From the NCBI RefSeq assembly GCF_002775205.1, contig NC_036447.1, positions 21,434,501-21,498,500 of the forward strand: a DNA stretch of 64,000 bases. The letters are read 5' to 3'. The notes under the pieces were generated by a model. The model worked only from the letters and a program-made list of their open reading frames with translations. It ran no database searches and was not told the origin of the DNA. Every line of letters begins with the position of its first letter. Positions within the stretch are counted from its first letter, which is position 1. Below, one piece after another: positions 48,114 through 59,800 of this stretch. Made by a program: the position numbers and the translations under genes. Origin of the DNA: Xiphophorus maculatus. Its lineage: Eukaryota; Chordata; Actinopteri; Cyprinodontiformes; Poeciliidae.

Positions 48114-48546
48114 GCTAGATAGATAACTATTTTATTCATTTATGTTTTAAACTGGCTTTTTATGAGCATCTGATTACACTGTAACAGAATGATAATCCCA
48201 TTGAGCTGTGTGTACATGACTGTAGACGTTGCAGCATGAAAGTATGTTGAGAAAGAAGATTATTAAAATACCTTTAATCTGTGTCATATGCATGCTTGTT
48301 TGTGTTTTAAATCCTGACGCTCTTGGGTCTTTATGTTGCTCAGTTTTCAATCTGTATTATGCAAAATGTTCTGATCCAACATCTCAAGAAAACTACTAAG
48401 TGGCTTTAGATATTGAAGCTTTTAATAAATGGCAGCGATGCTCTGATCAGGTTACTGCTGGTGATGCCGATATCCGTCTCCTCTTCTGTTAAACTGGTTC
48501 CAGTGCTAATCTGAAGACATGAGCATAAGCATAGTATCAGCTCACT

Positions 48547-48695
48547 CGGTATCTCTGAAAGACTCAGCAGCTGGAACGGAGTTCAGTGTGAAGTTAAGCT
48601 GTAACTGGATTCCTGCATTGTTGAAAAGTATTGTTGTTTTTGGTAATTGTCAACAGATGCTTGTTTAGGATGATAGAGCACTGCAACATCAGCGG
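48547..48695 (+). repeat. Direct duplication, copy 2
   Basis: Shares with copy 1 the ends CGGTATCTCTGAAAGACTCA and ATAGAGCACTGCAACATCAG. The separation is about 630 bp. Its right border falls exactly within a hairpin. Confidence 0.9.
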
Positions 48696-48717
48696 TTGCA
48701 GTGCTCCGCTGATGTTG
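48684..48717. repeat. Perfect 12-bp hairpin at the end of duplication copy 2
   Basis: CAACATCAGCGG (48684-48695) pairs with CCGCTGATGTTG (48706-48717). The 10-nt loop TTGCAGTGCT is itself the reverse complement of AGCACTGCAA just upstream, so the inverted copy has its two halves in swapped order. Confidence 0.9.
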
Positions 48718-48726
48718 TGAAATTAT

Positions 48727-48764
48727 ATATCACAACATATAATTTTCATGTTATGTTGTGATAT
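48727..48764. repeat. Perfect 12-bp hairpin
   Basis: ATATCACAACAT (48727-48738) pairs with ATGTTGTGATAT (48753-48764) across a 14-nt loop, immediately beside the previous hairpin. Confidence 0.88.
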
Positions 48765-49195
48765 TACTTGTCTTGAAGTTTAAGTAGATCACTGCGCTGC
48801 GCAGAGAGCTCAGCTCGCAGATATTTGCTGAAATTCACAAACATAATTTCCGACTCAGTTCTTTAGCAGCGTCTGTCTTTAGATGCCACCAGGGGATTTT
48901 GTGCTTTTAACCCCTATTCTCCAACAGTGCTGCAGATCCTTTGACTGTGATTGTGAAGCATGCAAAAGCACAACTTATTGCTAAAAATAGCACTAAAGAA
49001 TAAATCTGGGGATAATAGGGCTTCTGTTTGTGAAGATACTGAGATAAATAATATGTGTTGTGTAATTAAACTGTCTCTTTGCACTGTGATTGTCCACAAA
49101 AAGTGAAAAAAAGAGCTCTGGTTAAGCACCAGAACCACTTTGGTAGAAATGCCCCATGATAGGGCTTTGTTTGGCAAAAATAATAGCTAACATTA

Positions 49196-49228
49196 GGATA
49201 CAGAAGATGACATTTATCTTCTGTATCC
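49196..49228. repeat. Perfect 13-bp hairpin, 7-nt loop
   Basis: GGATACAGAAGAT (49196-49208) and ATCTTCTGTATCC (49216-49228) are exact reverse complements. Confidence 0.92.
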
Positions 49229-51875
49229 AGTCAAAATGACTTCCTCAACCTTTAGGTAATAACTCTATAAATATCAGTCTAGAAAAGTTGTGAATTTTTA
49301 AATTGAATTCTTGGAGTTTAGAGGCTACACATTAGTCTAAGTTAGACCTGTCGTCGTTTTGTCCGCTCTTCCCTCCTTGCCTTCTCCAGAGTTATCTACT
49401 TGAGCCCCTTTAAGATCATCCAGTGACCTCTTTGTCATTTTTACACCATGTTATCAGCTGTAATGTCCTGAAGAATGGTGAGCAGATTCAAACCTGAGTG
49501 AAGTGAACTGTGTAAGACATTTGCTTGCACAGTTGGATCTGTTAGTAGTTTTTCTAAGAACTGTGGGAACTGATTGACTTTCTAGTTGTCTAAAGCGGTC
49601 AGAGTTTACAGGACAGATGACTTCAAACTCCTTCCTTTTCTTTAGCCCCATGCTGCTGACTATATTCCTTTTGGTTTCTCTTCTGGATAATAAACATACT
49701 TATGATGCAAGGGATTGATCTTTAGTCAACATTAATTTGTTTTGCAACATCCAAGAGTTTTTTTTTCCATCATATTTGTCTGAATCCAGCCTAACCTCTA
49801 ATCTGTGTTTTGTAGTCAACCACTCCTCTCTTTGTTTCAAGTCTATTTAATTTGGCAGGAGAAGAGCTCAACCTTGACCCGTTCATGCACTGTGGCCCAC
49901 TCCCACAGTATCCGCCTCTAACTGTAGGGTCTCAAAAGGACTGCTATGTCTTGAGCTGCACAGAAAACGCTCGGAATATGGAAAAAAAAGTGCAACACGA
50001 TCCTAGAAAAGTCTGGTAATGGGAAAAGCCTGCTTGTGGGAGAGAGAGTAATAGGGAAAATCTGTTGGCTGTAGCTTGTTGTAACTTTACTTTACACGGA
50101 AGAAAAACAAGTTTCAGAAGGACATTTTCAAACTGTTTGGATATTTTCCTGGTGGATATTCAGAGCTCCACCAATGCATGTGCGCTGTGTGAGCTTTATT
50201 TACTGAGGACTCAACCAGCAATACCTTCACCCTGAGAAAAGGGTCTGGATCTTTGTCTTATCTCACAACATTCATACATAGCGCATTGACGAAGCTGAGC
50301 ACTGTGTGCATGTTGTTATTATGACAGGGGAAGTTACTTTTTATATATAACAACCTGTGATTGGGCACTTTAAAAGGCTGTTTGTGTTAGCTATCTTAGT
50401 GTGTAGTAGTGTTGAGTACAATGTACAGGTCACATCTTGACCTGAGTATTGACTCACTCTGCTTTGCAAGACTTCTCTAAATCTATGAGATTGTGAGGAC
50501 GTTCGTTTGCACCCTACCCCTCATTAAGTGACCTCATAAATTGTTTATGAATGTAGTTCTGAGCTTTGACTAGACCGTTACAGGACAGAAATGCTGAAAG
50601 TTAAAATATCACCCCCCCCCCTCTGACTCCCAGATATTTTGACTCCAAACAGAATGGTATGTAGAACAGTTCATATTTTCGATGACAAAAAGTTTAGATC
50701 CTCCAGTAATTATTCTGTTTTTTATTTTTGCTAAAAGCTACACCTGATACAACCTTTCTGGACTAGATATTTTTATTTAGAAAATAAATTGTTTCTAAGA
50801 CTGTCAGTGAATCTGGAACAGTTGCAAGATGTCCGATGAAAGGTCTTAAATTCATGCGTCTAAAATTAAGACCTATAAACATCTTAAATTCATTTTAAAA
50901 AGTAAGTTGAATGCTTTAAGAGCATATGTCATATCTTAAGTTTTGTCTTGACAGTTCTATTTAATCTTGTTCATTCCATGTGTATTTTTTTCTCACAGGA
51001 CTTTTCTGTCAGGCAAAATAATGAGCTCCACCCAGACGATTGAGGCTACCACTAATTAGCTGCTAATAGTCCTTTGCTAACTAGCCAGCTTCTTTTTTTT
51101 TGCATCTATTATAGATAAGTGCAAATTTACCACCAGTTTACTGGATGAGGTTTGTACATTTCTGTGGAGATATTGGTCTTAAATTAAAAAGCATGACATG
51201 TGAAGTGGTGAAATGTGCTGTGTTCTCTGTTGCTAGTTCATGTAAACAGGAAGTGGATGAGGCATTCATTGCATCAGCATACCAGAGCGTTCTGAAAGGC
51301 AGCAGAGGGACCGGCTCTTCAAAAGCTCATAAATTTTAAACTCGGATTAGTCAGCTCCATTTTGGATAATACCTGCAACACTAACTAGTCTTAAGTTCTG
51401 CAGTTTACACAGATTAAAACTGAATTAGCTTATTATCGTAATTCACCACCTAAGCTAAACTGACTTCCAACATTCACATTCATTCTCTTCAGATTTAAAA
51501 AAAAAAAAATTAAATCATATATTTTCCAGCTTTTTTACATCTGGTTCTCTCTATGTTTTTTTGATCACAACTTGGTATGTTCAGTATTGATGGTTAAGGT
51601 TCTGTTTTTATTACACTAAAGGCAAGGCGGAGGCATAAATGTTTGAGTGGCAATAATGGATTGGAGCATATCTTTAATGCGTAGATAGTGATAATCTAAT
51701 AATCCCTTTTTTCCTGTTGGATTCAAAACTACTGGCTCAGTCGAGGAACCTGCAGCTCATTTTGTTGTTTCATGATTAATGCTTGTTAATTTTTACTGAG
51801 GTCAATTTACCTTGTTTCAGTTCAACATAATTTTACTTCAGTAATCAAAGGAAATAAAGCGCATGTGTTATGTCT

Positions 51876-52158
51876 GAAGCCGAATAATAAATCTGCAGAT
51901 TTATGGAGGATATTTATACTCCTCTAATGTGGTTTTCACAAAATGGTTTTGATGTGGAAAAAATTATATAGCAAAATATAAAGCTAAATAAAAGGTCATT
52001 TTACATAATACTGCCTCTTTAATAAGACTGCGCACACAGAGAAAGACAAATGAGTTTGCATGAAAAAGTTGTGTCTAGTTCCACCTAATGAAGCCGAATA
52101 ATACATCTGCAGATTTATGGAGGCGATTTATACTCCTCTAATGTGGTTTTCACAAAAT
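51876..52158 (+). repeat. Pair of 69-bp direct repeats
   Basis: GAAGCCGAATAATA...CTGCAGATTTATGGAGG through TTTTCACAAAAT occurs at 51876-51944 and 52090-52158 with only a few differences. The two copies flank the left arm of the inverted repeat. Confidence 0.9.
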
Positions 52159-52711
52159 AAAGACTTGAGAAATCAAAACTCGCTGTCTTCTTTAGAGAGA
52201 AAGAAAAACCTTTGCAAATTCATACGATTATGATGCAAACATTTATAGCTTTTATTTTCCACCAGGGTTAGCTATTGCTAATTATTAAATCAAGTGTGAA
52301 TTGGCGTCAGTGTTGGTATGATGAAGTGGCTTTAGTTTAGCAGAGTCCAACATATTATTTTAATTAAGCTTTTATTTATTATTGGACAATCATTAAGTAG
52401 GGTACATTAATTAGCATAACTCCGTTTCTACCTGGGATGTGTGATTGATAGGAGCGGAGCAGGGTGTAGCTGCACGCACATTTATTTATTCTACACTTGT
52501 AACAGCCTAATGAGCATCTGCACCTGACTTTCTTTCCTTCCTCAACAAGCTACTTATTCCTTTTTTTGAAAAAGTGGAACTAGACACAACTTTTTTATGC
52601 AAACTCATTTGTCTTTCTCTGTGTGTGCAGTCTTATTAAAGGGGCAGTATTATGTAAAATTACCTTTTATTTAGCTTTACATTACGCTATATATTTTTTC
52701 CCACATCAAAA
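51947..52711. repeat. 138-bp inverted repeat (arms 51947-52084 and 52574-52711)
   Basis: The left arm runs TTTTGATGTGG to GTCTAGTTCCAC. The right arm is its reverse complement with scattered differences, and a 489-bp spacer separates them. Within each arm TTAA adjoins AGGGGCAGTATTATG or its variant, suggesting the end of a TTAA-targeting DNA transposon. Sequence similar to the region beyond the right arm (to about 52780) also occurs at 17526-17640. Confidence 0.8.
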
Positions 52712-53738
52712 ATATATAGACAACACAGAGTGTTGCCTTAATTCTTTCATGCATGTTTGAGAAATCTTTCAATCTCACATGTTAACCATTCATTTGTGCA
52801 GAACGTGCCTTTGAGACGCAGCTCCTCTTTGGAGCCTAAATTTCGTTTTGGATTTGGGCTAAATATATAGATCTAAAACCTAGCAAAAAGAGCATCCATT
52901 AACGAGTAATGTGATGGTGCATTCGAAGACTAACCAATCTGTATGTCATGTTAAAAAAAGCCTTTTCCTCTTAAAAAGAAGGTTTTTTAGACCTATTGTC
53001 GATACGAACACTTTTTTTCTCCTTCTCGAAAGCACCTTTTGATAATGGTTCTTGTAAGGAGATTTTATTGATCGTTAATTCACATCTGGCCTCAGTTTTC
53101 TTGAATGTTAAATTTCTCACTAATGCTTAAATTCACATCTGCGATTCATTTAAGCAACAGGGCATATTCTCTCTGGATGTTTGATGAAACCTTTAATGGA
53201 GCTGTAACACCTAAACAAAGCCAGATTTAAAGCAGAGCAACTTATTCTGTCCAAATGTCCCACAAAAGAAACTCTTTCCAGTTTGCCGTCATCGTTCTCT
53301 CATAAATATTCATTTCTGTTGTGGTGACTGCTGTTCTCGGCCACAATAGATCTATTATCGGTCTGGACAAAGTGACGCAGTCCATCACGACAAGACAGAA
53401 ACGTGAGTCATTATCATCATTCTAATCACAGAGGATTCTGAATATGGGCAGCAGAGACAAAAAAATAAGACATTTACAGCTTTAAACCAATATCTACTTC
53501 CTTTAAGTGGCTACACGTTTACTTTTGTTACTTCTGTTCCACAAAGATGTAGAGACACCGAAGATGGTTGACGTGAAGTCAGTATTTTCTGTTTGTTTTT
53601 GTGTTGGTAAAACCAGTTGAGACAAGCTGAGACACGACTGAAGCGCCGGAGTGAAAAGAACACTGTTGGCTTTTTTTTTTTTTGCTCTAGCTTAGTTCAA
53701 GCACACATCCTCCTGTAACATTTTCCCTCCTTCTACAG

Positions 53739-53834
53739 GCTAGGAAAAACTGAACGCCATGCTGGAAATGGAGTGCGAGTTCGATCAAGTGAGGGTGTGA
53801 CCACTCTTGAGATCGAGGGGGTGAGAGAAGAAGA
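53739..53834 (+). promoter_or_regulatory. tmc6 5' UTR exon segment with a short upstream ORF
   Basis: An acceptor (TTCTACAG at 53731-53738) starts the exon. An upstream ATG at 53759 opens a 13-codon ORF (MLEMECEFDQVRV, stop 53798-53800) that ends 34 nt before the tmc6 start codon. It could lower or regulate tmc6 translation; this is inference. Confidence 0.6.
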
Positions 53835-56800
53835 ATGGCTCACAATGTTAACTTTGACCTGAGTCACCCCAGAGTGGAAGCTGGACTGGAGTAAGCCTAA
53901 TCATTGTTCTTTTTATTCATTTTGCCGTTGAGTGTCTCTCCCCGCTCCCCTGCTCTCCCCCTTTGGTTTCTCAAGTTGGGTCTTGTTCATTCACGCTGTC
54001 TGCTGGTGGAGTGTGTCTCAACAAAAACGCCTGGGAGAAAGAAAAGACTAAATGTAAAGGAGAGACGTATTGAACTCTCTCCTGGTGATCTGTTGTTAAC
54101 ATCTAGTTCATTGTCCGTTCCTGGAAGAAATGCAGCTTTGGCAAAGTCATGCTTGAACGTGTTTCCTCCTTGTGATCTCTGTATAGAGAAAAACAAATAG
54201 ACTTCAATGGAAATGGACTTCCTGATGGCCCTGTTTACACTACATCAAGAAGGAGGACCACATAAACACTCAACACTGTAATCATTGCATTTCCCACCCA
54301 AGGGGCTTCTGATTCGTTGTGTTTTGTCTGGAGTATTTTTACTTGCTTCTTGTTTTCAAAGGACCCACTAATGTGTACTGAAACATCTAGACTGTGCTTA
54401 ACTCACTGTATTTTCACTTTTAATCCATGTGTTCCTCTGGTAGAAGCCCAGCAGATGAGGAAGGGGTTCATGATTCATTCAGCCAGCTGATTGCAGAAGA
54501 GAGTCAGAAGGAGGGACCGTCTGATGCCATCGAGCTGCAGTATCAGCAGAGGAATCCAGAAGACAAGGACCGAGGTACTCCATTAGAGTTTATTCATGCG
54601 AAATGAGAAGGAAATTAAAGGGAATGCAATTAAAGTTGACACTTTTGCCTTATAGTTGCAGTCCTGCTTGTGAATTGAGAAATATGCAAAAACCTGATCA
54701 GAAATGAAGACAAGAGAGCTGAGAAAACAACGGAAGTTGCTTTAGAGTAATGGCATTTTGCTTAGAACACCAAACTTGTGCATCAGAGCATAAAACAGAG
54801 GCCAACCTAGAGGAATAGTAGAGGAAAATAATTTTCAATCACTTCAAGCTAATGCTACACATGTGATTGATGGGAGGGAAGTAAACAAAGTCGACAGAAG
54901 CAGTCAAACGTTCTCTCCTTCATTTGGCCGGTTTACCTCAGACTCAGAAACAATTGAGACCCAGGAGGAACATCTGGTGGATTTGCCCATATAGGTTGAA
55001 AATTTTTGCTAACAGAGGAAAAATAATCAATTATTAATTAGTATTTTCTCACTTTATACACTTAATGCTCCCAACAACTGCAGTGGCCCAAGTGGTATCT
55101 GTTGACTTCCTGCTCAGTCAGTCTGCTGTAACCTTCAGCTTTATGGTGCGTTCACACCAAATACGAGCGTCAGGCCCATCTGGTTTACATTCAAAGTCAA
55201 TGTGGAGGCGCGTCGAAGGCCGTCACGGCGGGTTTTGAGCCTCTAGCACGGCGCTATTTGAACCGTTTGGAGCGTTTGAATGTGAACTAGACGCACCTGA
55301 CGCTCAAAACGCGTTTGGTGTGAACGCACCATTAGGTTTTCAGTTCCTTCAAATCTAAGATTCTTATTGTTTCACGGTCTTAAAGCAAAAAAATGTTTCA
55401 GCAGAGACTGTATTTGGTGGGTGAGCAGAAATGTGTCGTCTACCACTGAATATCATCCGTGTTTTCTGAACAGATGATGTTTGTTGCAAGAGTCTTAAAC
55501 CCATCCGCTTTCTGTCACCAAAAAGCCATCCACACATCCTATTCAATATATTTCACAAAAAAGTTATTTTTGTACACAATGAAAGCAATCTTTTGTGCAA
55601 TTACCCTGACAGACTTTTTCATTCTGACTAATATTATTTGATATATTTCCTCTTTTAAAATCAAAAGTCTTCTTTTCTCAGCGTTGCGTAGCAATACGTT
55701 CACTGTGTGCATGCGTGTGTCTACTCTGGCAGACAATGTGGCGTATTTGTCACCCTCTGAGAATCGGCGGTGGAGGATAGGAAGTGATAAAACTGGAGAA
55801 GAGGACAAAGGAAGACAAACGGACTCTCTCCTCAAGGATTCCTGGTCTTCAGCCACCCTGAAGATCCTCTCCTCCATGCCGAGCCGCACTATCGGTCAGT
55901 ACTGGTTAAATAAGTTCGCAACGAGGGGAGTTTTTTAGTTCCTCTGACAAACTGAGAAGAGGCTGTTCTCACATCACTGATTGTAAATAACCTTTCTGAA
56001 AATGTGTCTCCTCAGCAGCATTTAAATGTTGCAAGACAAAGTGTTGCAGTGTGCCACCGCCACACCCTGCCACAGTATGGTGAAACCTGATAAATATGTA
56101 ATGGCTGTGTGTGTGTTTTTTTTTTTTTTATTGTATGTAGCTGTCGTTTGTAAACATACATTATGAAGTGCTTTGTATCGCCCAACCCAGCCAGTGATAA
56201 GAGTTTCTTCTCACTTATTTGCTTAATTCACTATAAGCACTCAAGCTGGCAACGCTGGTGCCACAAGATATACATTTAAGAAAAAAATGGGTGTGTTGCA
56301 ACTGAGCAGAGCGTCATGAGGAAGCGGTTTGCCTTCCTATCAGATGGTGCAGCATGTTTTCAGAGATGATATGTTGGTTTGTGCCTAAAACCAACAAAAT
56401 TACCTCATTGTGTCACATGTTGCAATTTATCTTGTGATCATTTGGTTTGATTCCTCCGACTTTTTTTTTTTTATGTGTATTCTACAGCCTCATCTAAGTA
56501 ATTGATAGTATATTCCAGTTTCAGTAATTCAATTCAAGGAGTTAACCTTATATTATGAAATATAGATTTATTAAACTTATATTTTATTAATTTCTGATCA
56601 TCTTGACCATTGTTATTCAAAGTCAAAGCAACCTTACGTGCCATATCGATTCAAGGATTCCTGCAAAAGGAGCTATTGAGTGTCTAACCTGCACAGCAGG
56701 AAGACATTTCTGTATCAAAAATATCATTTTATTGATCAAATATAACTGAGTAAATAGCTGAGAAGTGATTTGCATCTTGATATAAAAATTATAAATTCTA

Positions 56801-59800
56801 CTATCTGGTTTGAAAAATAGAAGAAAATAGGAGTTTGACCTGAGATTTGGAGCTCAGTCATCTCAGGACGTTCAAGAACATCTGATTAAAATGTTCGAAC
56901 CGAAAAGACTAATTTGTCAGAATAAAAGCTCTTTTACTTTTTATTAAGCTCACATTGCTATATTATTATTTAGTTTTTTGTTGGTCTGACTTAATATTCT
57001 ACATGTATCCCAAATGTGTTTTTTTTTTTTCATGATCTGCATGCTGAAAATCATCATAAAGGTTTGATAACGTCAGTCTGTGCAGTTCATCTATGAAAAG
57101 TTTCACTTATGGACTATAGTTACTAAGATAAATAAATGTTTTAGCAATAATTTAACGTTTTGAGTTGCACCTGTCGATATGTTGTTCCTCCATATCAGAG
57201 CAACTCGGCTAAGGCGGTTTGAGCTCTGGATGTTTCCCTGGAGACATTTTTTCTGACATGCACCAGTGGGAAATGGACTTTGAATAGCCCCAGAGTTATG
57301 GGGGAGATTTCTCTCGGCTGTCATGGAAACGGCTCGCTGTCCCTCTGGAGGAACAAGACGAGCTTAATTTAACACATGGGAGAAGTAGACATTTTCGATT
57401 GGCACTGTTGCTTCCCTTTCTACTTACTTACATAAGCATCCCTAGAAATGTGTGAACCAAATGAAAATTTATCACAGGGTAGACCAGAATATATTTTTTT
57501 ATATTGTTGCAAATGTGAGATGACTTTGGTTGAAACACGATGATGAATTACACCACACACTGAAGAACCGGATCATTTTCACCCTCCAGGCCGCAGCCGG
57601 GGAGCCATCATCTCTCAGTACTACAACAGGACCGCTGAGCTTCGGAGACGCACGCAGAGAAGAGCGTCCATCAAAGACTTCTCTCGCTCCGCCAGACCCA
57701 GCATACGAGGCTACGGCGTGGAGGTGGACACTACAGACTCAGCAGGTGCAGAAACGTCTCCGCTGATTAAACCGTTTGCCAGAAATAAAGCATAACCTGT
57801 AAAACGGCCCTGCTGGATGTGTTGCAGAGAAGAAGCAGGAGCGATTGATCCAAAACCTGCAGAACTTGTCGGCGGTTGACCGAGTGAGGCTGCTCAAAGA
57901 AATGCCTCTGAATTTGTCTGAGAAAAAAAGCCTCAGGTACATTATTATTATTATTATTATTATTTTTGCTTTTATCGCTCCATTATCTTGCTGATAAATC
58001 TGTATAATTTTCACTTCTGTCTCTCATCAGAAGGTTGACGTTGCAAATGACTAAGCAAACACGTTCCAGCAGTAATCTTCGCTGTTGCAGTTATCTGAAA
58101 TTTCACATCATTTTAGTAAGTAACCTTATTAAAAATAAAATTGTTACATTGTTTCTCATCTCACTTGTTAGATATAACCTCCATGTACACATGGTGACAT
58201 ACATACTGTACAGCACCTTGCAAACGTATTCATACCAATTTTACTTCACACTTTTTCAATTTACTTTAACAAACTTCACTATATTCCTTTGGATCTTTAC
58301 TTGGTAGACCAACCGAAAGTAATTCGCACTTCTGAAAAGGAAACAGTCTGAAAAGTTTAGGGTACATTTCCCTCCAATTCGCATGTGTGTGTGTGTAACT
58401 AGTGAGTGTTTCTGCCATCTTTGTCCTTCTGGACACTAGAATTTTTGCCTGTTCGTCTTTGCAAAATGACTCAAACTCAGAATGGACGGAGCACACACGT
58501 GAGCTTCAGCTTTCGTCTCTTTCCAAAGATTCTCATTCATTCGGATTTAAATCTGGACTTTGACTGGACCGTTTTAACACACGAACATGCATTGAGCTAT
58601 TGCTTCATCATAGCTCTGACTGTGTTTGGGGTCATTGTACTGTTCCAGTTCTTCCCATTACGCCTGGCTAGTTTCCTGTCCATTCTGAAGAATGATGGGT
58701 GTGGAATGGTAGTTTTCCATTACGTGTAGTGTTTTGCACGCCAGCCAGAGGCTTGTTTTCAGCAGCAAACTTTCACAGCTCAACCCCTCTATACAAAGAT
58801 GCTCATATTAGTAATGCACACTATTGATATATCCATAATTTATGTCCTATAGTGCTTGCTGAACAGTGTGTGCTTTCCATGGCCTAATAAGAGTGTGTGT
58901 GTTTGTTCAAGACGCTGCTGCAGAAACTGTGTTGTTCACTCCTACAGCGGAAGATTCACTTTGAATATTCAGTGGCGAAAGCACGGCTCTCGCTATCAGG
59001 TCATGAAATGAGTTGCTGCACTCCAGCAACCTCATTTGTTTGTTACGATTGTTTTCAAATAAAAAATTATCTGCATAAAAAGGCGGCTCTTTGTTGATTC
59101 AGTTTTCTTGGCATTTTTATGCATTACTATTAATTCTGCATTTGATAACAATAGCAAAAGGGAAAATCGAGGCAGATATCCAGCACACAGACAACCAACA
59201 TGCTGAGTAATTGTAAATTCCTGCATAATCTGCTATGTATAAAACACTGGACAACTTACTGCTCGGGTTTTATCAGTGAACTACATCAGAATAAAAGCAC
59301 TTATGAGATTTTACTGTGAAATATAAGAGTTGCAGCATAGCATTGTCAATGTTAAGAGGTGAAGGGGAAATGAAGCCCAGGAGGTGAGATGATGGATAAT
59401 GCATTTTAAAGATGTTCTCCAACCTTTACAAAAAGTGTACCTTCTACACCCAGTGTATGAAGAAATGCTCTGAAACCAGGAAAAAAATGTGAATTATTTC
59501 CTTCATATTTAAATTATTTCTCTTGGTTTGCCATCAGATGTCAGCGCGTGTTTCCTGTAGGTGCTGCTGTCAGGCCAGCTCAGTTGCTCTGCTGTCCAAG
59601 CAGTTGCGAGCTTTGACTCACAAAACCACAAGCACTCTGCCTTAAATCTCAACATTGATTTTAACTTGCCTCTGTTTCTCTATCTCCTCTCAGGCCTTGA
59701 GGCACAGCTGGTACAACTGTTTATCCTTCCTGCACTCCCTGCACCTGTGGCAAATGCCGCTCAAGAGAGTCAGCGGACGCTTCGGCTCCGGGGTCCTCTC

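Larger units (their letters stand above)
45291..53738. other. Divergent tmc8-tmc6 intergenic and 5' UTR region
   Basis: No coding exon is supported in 8.4 kb. The most G+C-rich, CpG-containing part is about 47390-47720 and could hold the tmc6 promoter. A donor-like GTAAGT follows GAGTCGGTGTT at 47719, a candidate end of a non-coding tmc6 first exon. An 18-bp tandem duplication near tmc8, a duplicated segment at 47.9/48.5 kb, several hairpins and a 138-bp inverted repeat near 52 kb are listed separately. Confidence 0.55.
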
